Source of the DNA: Bdellovibrionales bacterium
Lineage (GTDB): Bacteria > Bdellovibrionota > UBA1018 > CAIMNF01
DNA length: 64,000 nucleotides
Assembly (NCBI GenBank): GCA_018266375.1
Contig: JAFEAO010000005.1
Span: 254,619 to 318,618, forward strand
Direction of reading: 5' to 3'
The position numbers and the translations under genes were made by a program. Positions 24,974 through 35,038 of the stretch are shown here, piece by piece. Below the pieces are notes generated by a model. It had not been told where the DNA came from, searched no databases, and saw only the letters and a list, made by a program, of their open reading frames with translations. The number at the start of each line of letters is the position of its first letter. Position 1 is the stretch's first letter.

Positions 24974-27900
24974 ACAGCACCTCGAAAACGCGCTTCAAAT
25001 TCGGCAACACCCACCGTCTCGCGGCTCGTTCCAAATTGCAGCTCGAGCTGTGCCGTGGTATCGACGATTCCGATGCGCTTTACATCTGCCAAGTCAAAAG
25101 AAGCCTTAAGCGATGCTTCTTGGCTTGGATCGACCGATACCAGAATTTGTGCCGGCGACTCTTCAAACCACTCGTTAGCTTCTTGAGCGGACGCCGCTTG
25201 AATTTTCAAACCACCGCGGTGGAGCATCACCGACTCCATAGCGGCAAAGATCATACCGCCTTCGCTGACGTCATGAGCACTTTGGAAAACGCCCTTTTGC
25301 GTAGCTCTAAAAAATGACTCGTAAAACTTACGGGCTGTCTGCGCGTTAAACGTTTGTGCCGTTGTCTTGCGACCCAGCAGATAGAGCACAGAGCCGGGCT
25401 TCGCGTGAGGCTTCAAAGCACGAGTAACATCCGGGTGATGCGCAATCGCGGTCACGAGCAATGTCGGGAGCACGCTGATTTTTACTTTCTCGCCGGACGG
25501 AAGCTGGCCCTTGAAATCGTTTTTCATGCTGTCTTTGCCCGAAACGAGTGGCATCTCGTATGCAAGCACGGTATCGGCAAGACCACGACAGGTCCGAACG
25601 AGCTCGGCCAATTTTTGTTCCGCTTCCGGATTGTCTTCGCCCGGCAGCGGGTCCGGCCAGCAAAAGTTATCGCAAAGCGCGACCTTTGACGGATCGGCGC
25701 CCGTCACCATGACGTTTCTAACCGCTTCATCGACAGCGTTAATGGCCATCCATTCCGGATCGACATCGCTCAAGTGCGGGCAAATACCGGAACCGATCGC
25801 GGTTCCTTCTTTTTGACCGCCGCCATGAGCCCCCATCCAAATCACGCCGCCATCGTTTGGTGCCGAAGGCCCAAAGCCTTCGAACGGTTTAACCGCGGTT
25901 GCGGATTGAACTTCATGATCGTACTGACGAACCCAGCGCTCTTTTGATGCAAGCGACGGATGCGCCGCGAGTGCAAGAAGCTTCTGGCTTGGGGTACCCA
26001 CCATCGGGTTTGACAAGCGCAGCGAGTTTTTTTGGATTGCCGTCTTACGGGGCCCGCTCCAAGTCGCTTTCAACTTCATTTTTGGAAGCCCATCATGAAG
26101 AAACGCGAGACTCAGATCGGCAACTTTTTCAGTGCGATAGAAAACCTCAAGCTTGCCGCTCGCAGTAAACTCGCCGATCACGTTGATCTGAACGCCCATC
26201 TGCTTTGCGAGCGCAAGGAGCGCATCTTTTTTAGCCGGTGGTACCGACATCGTCATGCGCTCTTGGCTCTCGCTGACCATAATCTGCCAAGGCATGAGGC
26301 CCGGATATTTCAGCGGTACGAGGCTGAGGTCAAGTTTCGCGCCATTTGTCTGGCCAGCCATTTCGCCGACCGAAGAGCTGATTCCGCCCGCACCGTTATC
26401 GGTGATCGACGAGTACAACCCTTGATCGCGAGCAATGAGGATAAAATCGAGCACGCGCTTTTGCGTGAGCGGATCCCCGATCTGAACCATACCGGTCGGT
26501 GTAGTCGAATCGAGTCCGAGCGAGCTTGAAGTGGCACCGTGAATTCCGTCAAGACCGACCGAACCACCACAAACCACTACCAAGTCTCCGGGTTTTTGGC
26601 CCTTTTCAGCGCTTGGACGTCCGGTCACTGTTTGCGGCATTACTCCGAGCGTTCCGCAGTAAACAAGAGGTTTACCCGCAAAGCTCTCATCAAAAATCAT
26701 CGCTCCATTTACAGTCGGAATGCCACTTTTGTTGCCGCCGTCTTGAATCCCTTTGTGTACGCCTTTAAGCACGTCTCGCGGATGAAACAAACCGACCGGG
26801 ATCGCACCCTGCTCAGCTGGATTGCCGAAGCAAAGGACGTTGGTGTTAGCGATCGGCTTTGCACCCAAACCTGTTCCAAGAATATCGCGATTGACGCCCA
26901 AGATACCGGTGAGCGCTCCGCCGTAAGGATCGAGTGCCGACGGTGAGTTGTGGGTCTCGACCTTGATGCAGACATCCACGTTCTCATGAAAGCGCACGAT
27001 ACCGGCGTTGTCGTTAAACACTGAGATCAGCCAATCTTTTTTAGCTTTGAGTTTTTCGGTCGGACCTTGAATATAGTCCTTGAAGAGCCCTCGAACGTGC
27101 CCGGACTTCGACGGCTGAACTTTATCGATATATTCGATCTCAGCCCTGAAAATTTTATGCTTACAGTGCTCACTCCAGGTTTGGGCTAAGACTTCGATTT
27201 CAACATCGGTAATTTTACGATCGCCGTAATGCGCTTGGATCACTTTCATTTCATCGACGGTCAGAGCCCAATGGTGATCGGCACTTAGCTTTCCGAGATC
27301 TTCGTCCGATAAACCATGAAGCGAAAGTGTTTTGACCTCGATCGATTCGGTCTTTGGAACTTCAAGAGCCTTGAAGTTTAAAGTCGACAGACGATCGTCG
27401 CCGCGAGGAATGCGCTTTTCTTGGTGGATCAATTTATTGATGACGTGCGGGCGGCCACCCTTCTTTAAAAACACGGCTTCGCCCGAGCTCACTTGCAGCT
27501 GGCGGCCCTGAAAACAGGACTCAAACGCGAGCAGTTCAGAAAACGCGCGAGCCGGGTTGTCGGTCACACCCGGCAAAAATGAAATCACCTGGAGATCGTC
27601 GAACTCAAAGCTTGACCACTCTTTTGCCGTTGGATTGACCCAAAACCCCTGATCAACCGCATCGGTAAGACGTGGCGCGAGCGCGGTCAACGTCTTCGAG
27701 TCGATTTTCTCGCGCGAGTAGTAAATCCAAAAAAGCTGAGCCGTTCCTTCTTCGCGACTCGGAATCGCCATCAACGTTACGTTCTGATCAATCATTTCGA
27801 GAACCTTTGGATAAATTGACCATTCAATCCGCTTTCCTTTTTGAATAAAACTCTCAAGCGTGTCTTGTGGCTCACGGGCAAAAGACTCTTGAATTAGAAT

Positions 27901-28353
27901 TGGGCCGGTATCCACACCGCCATCGACAAGATGAACCGTCACGCCACTTCGCGCTTCTTTGGCTTCAAACGCTCGTTCATACGAATTCAGTCCCGGATAC
28001 GCGGGTAATAGCGACGGGTGGATGTTTACCACGCGGAAATAGCCGCCTGGATCTTTGAAGGCATCCAAGAAGGATTGACTCAAGATACGCATGAATCCCG
28101 CAAGAAAACACCAAGTGACATCGCGAGAACGAAGTTCTTGGATGATTTTCTGTTCGCGTGTTTCACGCGATTTCTCATCCACGAGCAGGACTTCAATTTC
28201 CGGAAACTCTTCTTTTACTTTTTTGATGATGCCGGCGCCGGGTTGGTCGACGACCAAAATTGCGCACTGAATATTCTTAAGTGTCTTCGCTTTTTCGAAG
28301 AGCTTAATCGCGTTGGTGCCGGTACCCGATGCAAAAACCGCTGCCTTAATCAT
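24970..28353 (-). CDS. purL: Fusion protein: PurN formyltransferase - PurS-like - PurL FGAM synthase
   Basis: A protein of 1,127 residues with three parts. Residues 1-195 are a complete PurN (GAR transformylase): FASGTGTN at the start and active-site residues Asn110, His112 and Asp144 in VVNIHPSLLP and HLVDGGVDTGP. Residues about 210-300 resemble a PurS or FGAM-synthase N-domain (ISFLPGVTDNPARA). The remainder is PurL, with QTWSEHCKHKIF, GGNKSGIPT, and a second half with GGVIWMGAHGG and SGKDSMKND. It has no C-terminal glutaminase, which is provided by purQ. One chain would thus carry steps 3 and 4 of purine synthesis, GAR to FGAR to FGAM. No frameshift is visible at the junctions. Confidence 0.93.
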   Translation of the reverse strand: MIKAAVFASGTGTNAIKLFEKAKTLKNIQCAILVVDQPGAGIIKKVKEEFPEIEVLLVDEKSRETREQKIIQELRSRDVTWCFLAGFMRILSQSFLDAFKDPGGYFRVVNIHPSLLPAYPGLNSYERAFEAKEARSGVTVHLVDGGVDTGPILIQESFAREPQDTLESFIQKGKRIEWSIYPKVLEMIDQNVTLMAIPSREEGTAQLFWIYYSREKIDSKTLTALAPRLTDAVDQGFWVNPTAKEWSSFEFDDLQVISFLPGVTDNPARAFSELLAFESCFQGRQLQVSSGEAVFLKKGGRPHVINKLIHQEKRIPRGDDRLSTLNFKALEVPKTESIEVKTLSLHGLSDEDLGKLSADHHWALTVDEMKVIQAHYGDRKITDVEIEVLAQTWSEHCKHKIFRAEIEYIDKVQPSKSGHVRGLFKDYIQGPTEKLKAKKDWLISVFNDNAGIVRFHENVDVCIKVETHNSPSALDPYGGALTGILGVNRDILGTGLGAKPIANTNVLCFGNPAEQGAIPVGLFHPRDVLKGVHKGIQDGGNKSGIPTVNGAMIFDESFAGKPLVYCGTLGVMPQTVTGRPSAEKGQKPGDLVVVCGGSVGLDGIHGATSSSLGLDSTTPTGMVQIGDPLTQKRVLDFILIARDQGLYSSITDNGAGGISSSVGEMAGQTNGAKLDLSLVPLKYPGLMPWQIMVSESQERMTMSVPPAKKDALLALAKQMGVQINVIGEFTASGKLEVFYRTEKVADLSLAFLHDGLPKMKLKATWSGPRKTAIQKNSLRLSNPMVGTPSQKLLALAAHPSLASKERWVRQYDHEVQSATAVKPFEGFGPSAPNDGGVIWMGAHGGGQKEGTAIGSGICPHLSDVDPEWMAINAVDEAVRNVMVTGADPSKVALCDNFCWPDPLPGEDNPEAEQKLAELVRTCRGLADTVLAYEMPLVSGKDSMKNDFKGQLPSGEKVKISVLPTLLVTAIAHHPDVTRALKPHAKPGSVLYLLGRKTTAQTFNAQTARKFYESFFRATQKGVFQSAHDVSEGGMIFAAMESVMLHRGGLKIQAASAQEANEWFEESPAQILVSVDPSQEASLKASFDLADVKRIGIVDTTAQLELQFGTSRETVGVAEFEARFRGAV

Positions 28354-29648
28354 GAGGCGCCTCCTGCCGAAGCGCCGATGTCTTTGCGATACTGCTCGCC
28401 GGAAAACTTAACCTGAGAGATGGCGCCGTACGCGCGAGCTCGAACTTCGGATGAATCACGCCCCCAGGCGGTAAGTCCCAGCACGCGTCCGCCACCACTT
28501 ACAAGTCTACCGCCCATGTCCTTTACTCCTGCAAAAAACCATTGCTGATTTGGGGCTGAGACCGAGGGAGAACTCGAGATCTCAATACCACTTTCAATTT
28601 TTTCTCCGAAGAGTCCTGGGTATCCCTTCGCTGCTTTTACGACATGAATCGAAACTCCCTCGGTCGAAATCTTTGATGTACGGAATGCGGTGATATCTCC
28701 TTTTCCGATCGCGAGTAAAAACTCGGCAAAGTTACCTTGAAGAAGCGGCATGATCGCCTGTGTTTCCGGGTCGCCAAAGCGAACGTTATACTCAAGCAGC
28801 AACTCACCCATTAATCCGACAAACAGAATTCCACGGTAAGGACTTCCCGCCTTTTTCATTCCATCGAGAGTCGGACGAACCACGGATTCTTCGATTCTCT
28901 TTAAAAATGCGAAGTCCACCCAAGGCGACGGACAGATTGCGCCCATTCCGCCAGTATTCGGGCCTTGATTATGGTCAAGCAGGCGTTTGTGGTCGCAGGC
29001 GCTCGCCAAAAATTTAAACTCATCGTCGAGGCAGGCATAAAACAGAGACACTTCGCGGCCGGACAACTTTTCTTCGATGACCATCCCGTCTTCGATGCCG
29101 AGTGTTTTGTCAGCATAAAACTTTTTTACGATGTCTCTAGCCTCGACGGTCGAATCGCATACGATCACACCCTTGCCGAGCGCAGGACCTGAAAGCTTGA
29201 CCGCCACACCAGCCCAACTTTGGGTTTGATCGACCGCACGCAAAGCTTCGGCCTCGGTCGAGACATTATAGAATCGAGCGGTCGGAATCTTATTCTCGGT
29301 CATGAACTGTTTCGAAAATGACTTGGATTCCTCAAGACGTGCGGCCGCACGAGTTGGGCCCACCGTCGGAATGCCTGAGCGAGTCAGCTCATCCACCCAT
29401 CCTTCGAAAAGGAATTTTTCGGGCCCCACCATTACGAAATCAATTTTGTTTTTCGCACAAAACTCGATGGTTTGGACTAGAGAGAGATTTTCAAGCAGCG
29501 GCTCGACCGCAGCACCTGTACCCGCCGTTTCGGACAACATCCCCGGATTGCCCGGCATCACAAACACTTGTGTCACACCAGGATCGCGAGCGAGACGCCA
29601 ACTCAACGCATGCTCACGGCCACCCGAACCGAGTACGAGCACTTTCAT
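28350..29648 (-). CDS. purD: Phosphoribosylamine-glycine ligase
   Basis: A protein of 432 residues of the ATP-grasp superfamily. The N-terminus is MKVLVLGSGGREHALSW. Other motifs are VVKLSGPALGKGVIV-like, GPNTGGMGAICPSPW, and VRFGDPETQ for metal binding. It makes glycinamide ribonucleotide, step 2. It overlaps the genes on both sides by four bases. Confidence 0.97.
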   Translation of the reverse strand: MKVLVLGSGGREHALSWRLARDPGVTQVFVMPGNPGMLSETAGTGAAVEPLLENLSLVQTIEFCAKNKIDFVMVGPEKFLFEGWVDELTRSGIPTVGPTRAAARLEESKSFSKQFMTENKIPTARFYNVSTEAEALRAVDQTQSWAGVAVKLSGPALGKGVIVCDSTVEARDIVKKFYADKTLGIEDGMVIEEKLSGREVSLFYACLDDEFKFLASACDHKRLLDHNQGPNTGGMGAICPSPWVDFAFLKRIEESVVRPTLDGMKKAGSPYRGILFVGLMGELLLEYNVRFGDPETQAIMPLLQGNFAEFLLAIGKGDITAFRTSKISTEGVSIHVVKAAKGYPGLFGEKIESGIEISSSPSVSAPNQQWFFAGVKDMGGRLVSGGGRVLGLTAWGRDSSEVRARAYGAISQVKFSGEQYRKDIGASAGGAS

Positions 29649-30619
29649 GCTCCACCTCTAGTTTGTTCAAGCTCTTCCGCAATGGTTTGCTGCGCGAGTC
29701 GAATGGATTCGTGCGCGAATTTTGCTTTCTTTGGATCTTCAAGCATTTCAGCAACTGCCGTGTAGATCGCCGCTACCGACAAGATCACGTCGCGAGCCAG
29801 ATGACCCGGAGTCAGTTTAAACTCGTCGATACAGCGTTCTTTGAAACGGATCGGATCTTCTTTTTTAGTCCGGGTCAAAACCTCGTGCCATTCCGTATTC
29901 AGATAGAACTGGCGCAAAATCTCTTTTGAAAGCGTCTGGCCCTCAAAGGTTAGGCGCATCTCATCAAGACCAATCGTATCGACCAAGATAATCTCGCGGT
30001 CAGCGCCCTGACGTGCTCCGAAAGCGAATTCAAATTTTCCGTCCCACAACTTCAGTCCGACTTTATCGAATTGAGTGCGCAGCAATTTGCCGATGGCTGC
30101 GGTTAGCTCCAAAAGAGAGGTCCATTCGCCTTCCGACATTCCCGAGAGCTTGCGCGCCTCTTCATGCGTGAGTACGCGATCAACTCTTTCGAGCTTGGTC
30201 GTGAAGTCGATAATCGGTTCCGAAAACTCCTGGCCTTCGCAGTACTCGGATGAGCGTTTAAGGAGAGAGGAGCCTTTCGGAACTCCGAAGCGGTAAATCA
30301 CCTCCAGTGGAACGAGCGTCCACACGGGTTTGCTTTGATAGACCTCTTCGCGTCCGCGAGGCACCTCGATCTTACGAACTCGAAACTGCTCTTCGCTCTC
30401 ACCCGGACCCACATAGTGATTTTTAATTCCCGCGCGATTGAGCTCTTCGAAAAAAAGACGGCCCATCTTTGCAAGCGCAAGACCCTTGCCCGGAATCAGG
30501 TCCGGCATCTGGCCCCAGTCGAAAACAGAATAACGATCGGTGAATTTAAAGATAAGTTCATCGGATGAATCGGGGCCCGCGTGCAAGATTTCCTTGACTG
30601 AACCCGAGTGGATCAGCAT
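29645..30619 (-). CDS. purC: Phosphoribosylaminoimidazole-succinocarboxamide synthase
   Basis: About 324 residues from the ATG that gives MLIHSGSVKEI; a longer frame would begin inside purF and lacks homology. Motifs are GSVKEIL (P-loop), FTDRYSVFDWG, and KLWDGKFEFAFG. It joins aspartate to CAIR, step 8. It is longer than E. coli PurC (237 aa) and nearer to the 300-aa form. The start overlaps the purF stop by seven bases. Confidence 0.95.
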   Translation of the reverse strand: MLIHSGSVKEILHAGPDSSDELIFKFTDRYSVFDWGQMPDLIPGKGLALAKMGRLFFEELNRAGIKNHYVGPGESEEQFRVRKIEVPRGREEVYQSKPVWTLVPLEVIYRFGVPKGSSLLKRSSEYCEGQEFSEPIIDFTTKLERVDRVLTHEEARKLSGMSEGEWTSLLELTAAIGKLLRTQFDKVGLKLWDGKFEFAFGARQGADREIILVDTIGLDEMRLTFEGQTLSKEILRQFYLNTEWHEVLTRTKKEDPIRFKERCIDEFKLTPGHLARDVILSVAAIYTAVAEMLEDPKKAKFAHESIRLAQQTIAEELEQTRGGA

Positions 30620-32031
30620 CGTTGCACTCCCACACTTCGATGCTGGACAGCAGGATAAGGGTACTCTCCGGTCAAGCAAGCGCGACAGTGCGTGAGTCCT
30701 GAGAGCGCCTCAGTGAGATCGTCCGTCTGAGCGTAATAGACTCCGTCCGCATGGAGGTGCTCCGCGACTTGCGGAACCGTACGATCATTCGCGACGAGCT
30801 CTTCGCGACTTGGAAAATCGATGCCATAATAGCAAGGATGAGTGATCGGCGGGCAAGTGCTCGCGAGATAAATTTTATTCGCGCCGTGAGATTTCAAGAG
30901 CTCAATGATCTTGCGCGAGGTGGTTCCGCGCACGATACTGTCGTCGACGAGCAACACGTTCTTGCCCGCAACAAGTTCGTCGATGACCGAAAATTTCAAT
31001 TTCACGGCCATCATGCGCTTATCCTGGCCGTTTGTAATGAAACTCCGTTGAACGTAACGGTTTTTAATCAGGACTTCACGGAACGGCTTGCCGAGCTTCT
31101 CGGCAAGCGCAATCGCCGCCGGACGGGAAGTATCGGGCACCGGTGCCACGACATCGATCTTGATATCGGCGGGAATTCGTTTCGCGAGCAACTCACCGAG
31201 CCGCAAGCGCGCCTCGTAAACGTTTTTGCCTTCGAAGGTCGAATCAGCGCCAGAAAAGTAAACCCATTCAAACATGCACGGAAGCGATTTCTTCGGCAAA
31301 AGGTCCTTTGAGATGAGCTGCCCGTTTTGTCCGATCCATACAAACTCACCCGGACGAATATCGCGGACATATTTGTAGTTCAAAAATTGAAGTACGCAGG
31401 TCTCAGAGGTGAGACAGTAAGATTTTTTGCCATCGGCACCCACGTACTCGCCCAAAATCAACGGACGAATGCCGTGACAATCACGGAAGGCAAACAACCC
31501 CTTGGCACCCAAAAGACCGATCACCGAGTAGCCACCCTCAATTTCGGTCATGACTCGAGTGACCGCGGCCGCCAACATCTCGATTAAGTCTTGGCCTGTC
31601 TGGCTGGTTGAAAATTGATCGGCAATCTTGTGGAGAATGAGCTCGAGATCGTTATCGCTCATGAAATAGCGTTGATTTTTATGAAGCTCTTCGCGCTTCT
31701 CGGCGTAATTCGAAACATTACCGTTATGGACCATACCGATCCCGACCGGGAACGACGCCGCCATCGGCTGCAGATCCTGCTCCTTAATCTCACCAATGGT
31801 CGAATAACGAGTATGGCCGATGGCGCTTTGGCCAATGAGTGAGTCGAGGGTTTTTTTATTGAAGACTTGGTTAACTTGTCCCAGCGCTTTGTGAAGATGG
31901 AATTTTCCAGTTTGCGCGTCGACGCTCAAGATTCCGGCGGAATCTTGTCCACGGTGTTGTAACATCAGGAGCGCCGAGTGCACTTCCTGAGAAGCTTGTG
32001 GAGAGCCCATGACTCCTACGATCCCACACAT
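30613..32031 (-). CDS. purF: Amidophosphoribosyltransferase
   Basis: A protein of 472 residues starting at MCGIVGV, so the N-terminal nucleophile Cys2 is freed simply by removal of Met, without a longer propeptide. GGAG lies 7 bases before this ATG. Other motifs are LQHRGQDSAGI, RPLILGEY and the PRPP loop VLLVDDSIVRGTTS. It commits PRPP to purines, step 1, and is the first gene of the leftward operon. A longer frame of 108 extra residues upstream has no homology and runs through the divergent promoter region. Confidence 0.96.
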   Translation of the reverse strand: MCGIVGVMGSPQASQEVHSALLMLQHRGQDSAGILSVDAQTGKFHLHKALGQVNQVFNKKTLDSLIGQSAIGHTRYSTIGEIKEQDLQPMAASFPVGIGMVHNGNVSNYAEKREELHKNQRYFMSDNDLELILHKIADQFSTSQTGQDLIEMLAAAVTRVMTEIEGGYSVIGLLGAKGLFAFRDCHGIRPLILGEYVGADGKKSYCLTSETCVLQFLNYKYVRDIRPGEFVWIGQNGQLISKDLLPKKSLPCMFEWVYFSGADSTFEGKNVYEARLRLGELLAKRIPADIKIDVVAPVPDTSRPAAIALAEKLGKPFREVLIKNRYVQRSFITNGQDKRMMAVKLKFSVIDELVAGKNVLLVDDSIVRGTTSRKIIELLKSHGANKIYLASTCPPITHPCYYGIDFPSREELVANDRTVPQVAEHLHADGVYYAQTDDLTEALSGLTHCRACLTGEYPYPAVQHRSVGVQRC

Positions 32032-32089
32032 AGAATTCTCCGTGATTGATTGATGACAGTTTACATTCGAAATGCCTACAAATCTAGTG

Positions 32090-32102
32090 TATAATCGACA
32101 CA
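32090..32102 (+). promoter_or_regulatory. Consensus -10 that would give a leaderless purK message
   Basis: TATAAT at 32090-32095 is preceded by TG and ends 6 bases before the purK ATG. The transcript would therefore begin at or within a base or two of the start codon. No SD sequence is present before this ATG. A TTTACA lies upstream (32060-32065), but at 24 bases it is too far to be a standard -35. Confidence 0.45.
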
Positions 32103-33229
32103 TGATTTCCTCGAGCACTTCAATTGGAATTCTCGGCGACGGACAACTCGCCATGATGCTTGGGGAGAGCGCGGAACGCCGCAAGATCCCGTTTATCGGT
32201 TTTGGCAAAGACAAGGATTCTTCCTTCGCGCGACGCTTCCCCAAAAACTTCGAACTTGAAATCAAAGGACAATGCAAATCATTTACTCTTGAGAACGAAT
32301 TCTTCAGTTCCGAAGCGCTTGCAGCATTCCAAGCTCGGTGGCACACGCCGATCTGCCCCAAACCCCAAGACTATAAACACTTTGAAAATAAAATTGCGCA
32401 GCGTTCTTTTTACAAATCCCTTGGAGTGCCATCTCCACAATGGTGCGTCTACCCAAAGACTCTTGAGTATCCTCAGATTCTGAAAACCTCTCAGGGCGGA
32501 TATGATGGATATGGCGTGAGGTTTGTTTCAACTGCGGCAGAACTCGCGCCAGCACTGGAAGCTCTCGGTCATTCAAAAGGTCGCGCGATCCTGGTCGAAG
32601 AGAAGGTCAAAATTCATAAAGAACTCGCTCAAGGCGTACTCCTCGATGGTCAGGGTGGAGTCGTTTATCTCCCGCTCGTCGAGTCGATCCAACAAAATGG
32701 AATCTGCATCTTAACTTTGTCTCAGCCCACACTTCCCGATGCCGAACTTCGCGATGCTCAATCTCAGGCCAAAGCCATCTTAGATAAAATTGCTAAGTCG
32801 GGTATCGCCGGGCTCTACCACTTTGAGTTTTTTTATACAACTGAGGGTCGGCTGGTCATGAACGAAGGAGCGCCTCGTCCTCATAACTCCACTCATCTCA
32901 CGTTGGACGCATCGGATTGGTCGCAATTTGATCTCTTAGTTGAATTTTTGAATCGGGGAATGCTTCCGCTTCCATCCGGTACTCAAATCGAAGCTACTCC
33001 GTCCATCATGGTTAACCTTTTGGGCAAAACCAGCGGCACCGAATATGCGCTAAAACTTCCTAAAATTGAGGATGGGATTGAAATTTATCCTAAGCTATAT
33101 TTAAAGAAAGAAAATCGTCCGGGCCGGAAAATGGGACACGTTAATTTGGTGGATCGCCGTGCGACTCCATTGTCGGCGAACGAGTTTTTGGCACTCGGGC
33201 ATAAAATTTTCAAGGAGTATGAGCTATGA
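32102..33229 (+). CDS. purK: 5-(carboxyamino)imidazole ribonucleotide synthase
   Basis: About 375 residues, an ATP-grasp enzyme starting MISSSTSIGILGDGQLAMML. Other motifs are KTSQGGYDGYGV and FEFFYTTEGRLVMNEGAPRPHNS. It carboxylates AIR with bicarbonate and ATP. The upstream in-frame ATG at 32072 was rejected because the -10 element lies between the two and the homology begins at the second. It is the first gene of the rightward operon, divergent from purF by 70 bp. Confidence 0.94.
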   Translation: MISSSTSIGILGDGQLAMMLGESAERRKIPFIGFGKDKDSSFARRFPKNFELEIKGQCKSFTLENEFFSSEALAAFQARWHTPICPKPQDYKHFENKIAQRSFYKSLGVPSPQWCVYPKTLEYPQILKTSQGGYDGYGVRFVSTAAELAPALEALGHSKGRAILVEEKVKIHKELAQGVLLDGQGGVVYLPLVESIQQNGICILTLSQPTLPDAELRDAQSQAKAILDKIAKSGIAGLYHFEFFYTTEGRLVMNEGAPRPHNSTHLTLDASDWSQFDLLVEFLNRGMLPLPSGTQIEATPSIMVNLLGKTSGTEYALKLPKIEDGIEIYPKLYLKKENRPGRKMGHVNLVDRRATPLSANEFLALGHKIFKEYEL

Positions 33230-33723
33230 GCATCACCGCTGACGCAAAGGTCGCGATCATCATGGGAAGCGATAGTGACTGGAAAATCATGAAACGCTCC
33301 AAAGACATGCTCGACCGCTTCGGAATTGCTTGCCACCAACAGGTGGTCTCCGCCCATCGTACTCCGCACGATCTCGCTCCCTTCGCGGCCGAAGCCGAGA
33401 AAGCCGGTATCCAAGTCATTATCGCGGGAGCGGGCGGCGCCGCTCACCTTCCGGGCATGATTGCGTCCTTTACTCGATTGCCGGTGATTGGTGTACCAAT
33501 TCAAGCAACCCCGCTTCAAGGCCTTGATGCGCTTTTATCAATCGCACAAATGCCCGAAGGCATTCCGGTCGCATGTATGTCGGTAGAGAACGCGGGTAAC
33601 GCCGGACTTTATGCCGCACGCATTTTGTCTCTCGCAGACCCATCGTTACAGAAAAAATTAATCAAACACCGCGACGAGATGGCCGAGGCCTCTCGCAAAA
33701 AAACTGAAAATCTAAAAGGATAA
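33226..33723 (+). CDS. purE: N5-carboxyaminoimidazole ribonucleotide mutase
   Basis: A protein of 165 residues, class I PurE: IIMGSDSDWKIM, then SAHRTPHDL with the catalytic histidine, and IAGAGGAAHLPGM. It converts N5-CAIR to CAIR after PurK. AAGGAG stands before the ATG, which overlaps the purK stop by four bases. Confidence 0.97.
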   Translation: MSITADAKVAIIMGSDSDWKIMKRSKDMLDRFGIACHQQVVSAHRTPHDLAPFAAEAEKAGIQVIIAGAGGAAHLPGMIASFTRLPVIGVPIQATPLQGLDALLSIAQMPEGIPVACMSVENAGNAGLYAARILSLADPSLQKKLIKHRDEMAEASRKKTENLKG

Positions 33724-33726
33724 AAA

Positions 33727-35019
33727 ATGATCGCCCGTTACGACGTAAAACAGGTTTCCGATATTTGGAGTGAAGAGTCCCGTCTCAAACACCTGCTTGA
33801 AGTCGAAATGGCTTTGATGCAAGCACAAGAAGAGCTTGGAATTATTCCCGCGGACACTCACAAAGCATACGCACAGGCGCAGATCAAACCAGACCGTGTT
33901 CTCGAAATCGAAAAGACCACTCGTCACGATGTCATCGCATTTTGCACCTCAATCACAGAACAAATACCAACCGAGCAGGCCAAGTATTTTCACTATGGAG
34001 TGACCTCGTCAGACATTCTCGACACCGCCTTGTCTTTGCAAGTTCGTCGCTCGATGGAGATTGTCGTCACCTCTTTGCGTTCGGTCGTAACCGAACTTGC
34101 CAAGAAGGTCGAAGCGACAAGCGACATTCTCGCTCTCGGCCGCTCTCACGGCATGGCTGCGGAGCCGATGATCTTTGGTCAAAAGTTTTTGTCATTCCAA
34201 GCCGAGTTCGAACGCCGCTTACACGACTACGAGCAAGCGATGATCACCGAACTCACCGGACAAATCTCCGGTGCGGTCGGAAACTACACTGTAGTGACTC
34301 CAGAACTTGAGATGAAGACGCTCCAACGCTTGAAATTACGGGTGGAATCGGTATCGACTCAAGTCATCCCACGCGATCGCATCGCAAAGATCATCGCAAT
34401 CGGCGCTCTCATAGCGACCGCGATCGAACGCCTTGCCGTCGAAATTCGTCACTTGCATCACTCGGACATCGCCGAGCTTCATGAAGGTTTTACCGTCGGC
34501 CAAAAGGGCTCATCAACCATGCCACATAAAAAAAATCCGATTTCGGGCGAAAACTTAAGCGGTCTTGCACGCATTCTCCGCTCTCACGTCGAAGTGGCGA
34601 TGGAAAACTGCATTTTGTGGCACGAACGCGACATCTCGCATTCAAGTGCCGAACGCTTATATCTTCCGGATCACTTCGGAATCTTGACCTACTCATTGCA
34701 ACGGCTCGCAACCACCATTTCGAATCTCGAAATCCACAAGGAATCGGTCGAGTCGAAAGTCGAGAAGCATTTTCAAACCCTGTCGAGTCTTGTACTTCAC
34801 GAGCTGATCAAGATCAACAACGTCACTCGCGAGACGCTTTACTCGCTTGTGCAAGCAGCGTCGTTCCAGTCATCATCACTCAAAGACTTTTTGAGCAAGA
34901 TCGAAGCCGCCGCGAAAGGTCAGGGACTGAAAGTCGATCTGTCGAAATTGAATTTGAACGAGATCAAAGCACACTACAAAAAGCGATTTGAAGCAGTGCG
35001 GGCGCGTTTCAAAAAATAA
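33727..35019 (+). CDS. purB: Adenylosuccinate lyase
   Basis: A protein of 430 residues of the fumarase/aspartase superfamily with signature SSTMPHKKNPISGEN and the HYGVTSSDILDTA region. It cleaves SAICAR in the IMP pathway and adenylosuccinate in the AMP branch. Three bases separate it from purE. purA is not in the window. Confidence 0.97.
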   Translation: MIARYDVKQVSDIWSEESRLKHLLEVEMALMQAQEELGIIPADTHKAYAQAQIKPDRVLEIEKTTRHDVIAFCTSITEQIPTEQAKYFHYGVTSSDILDTALSLQVRRSMEIVVTSLRSVVTELAKKVEATSDILALGRSHGMAAEPMIFGQKFLSFQAEFERRLHDYEQAMITELTGQISGAVGNYTVVTPELEMKTLQRLKLRVESVSTQVIPRDRIAKIIAIGALIATAIERLAVEIRHLHHSDIAELHEGFTVGQKGSSTMPHKKNPISGENLSGLARILRSHVEVAMENCILWHERDISHSSAERLYLPDHFGILTYSLQRLATTISNLEIHKESVESKVEKHFQTLSSLVLHELIKINNVTRETLYSLVQAASFQSSSLKDFLSKIEAAAKGQGLKVDLSKLNLNEIKAHYKKRFEAVRARFKK

Positions 35020-35038
35020 TTTTAAAAAGGGGGGTCGC

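Noticed and set aside
32032-32101. Purine riboswitch between purF and purK
   Set aside because: The spacer is 70 bp and shows none of the conserved three-way-junction sequence.
32032-32355. 108-residue N-terminal extension of PurF
   Set aside because: PurF needs Cys directly after the initiator Met; MCGIVGV with GGAG upstream fits, and the extension crosses the divergent promoter and purK.
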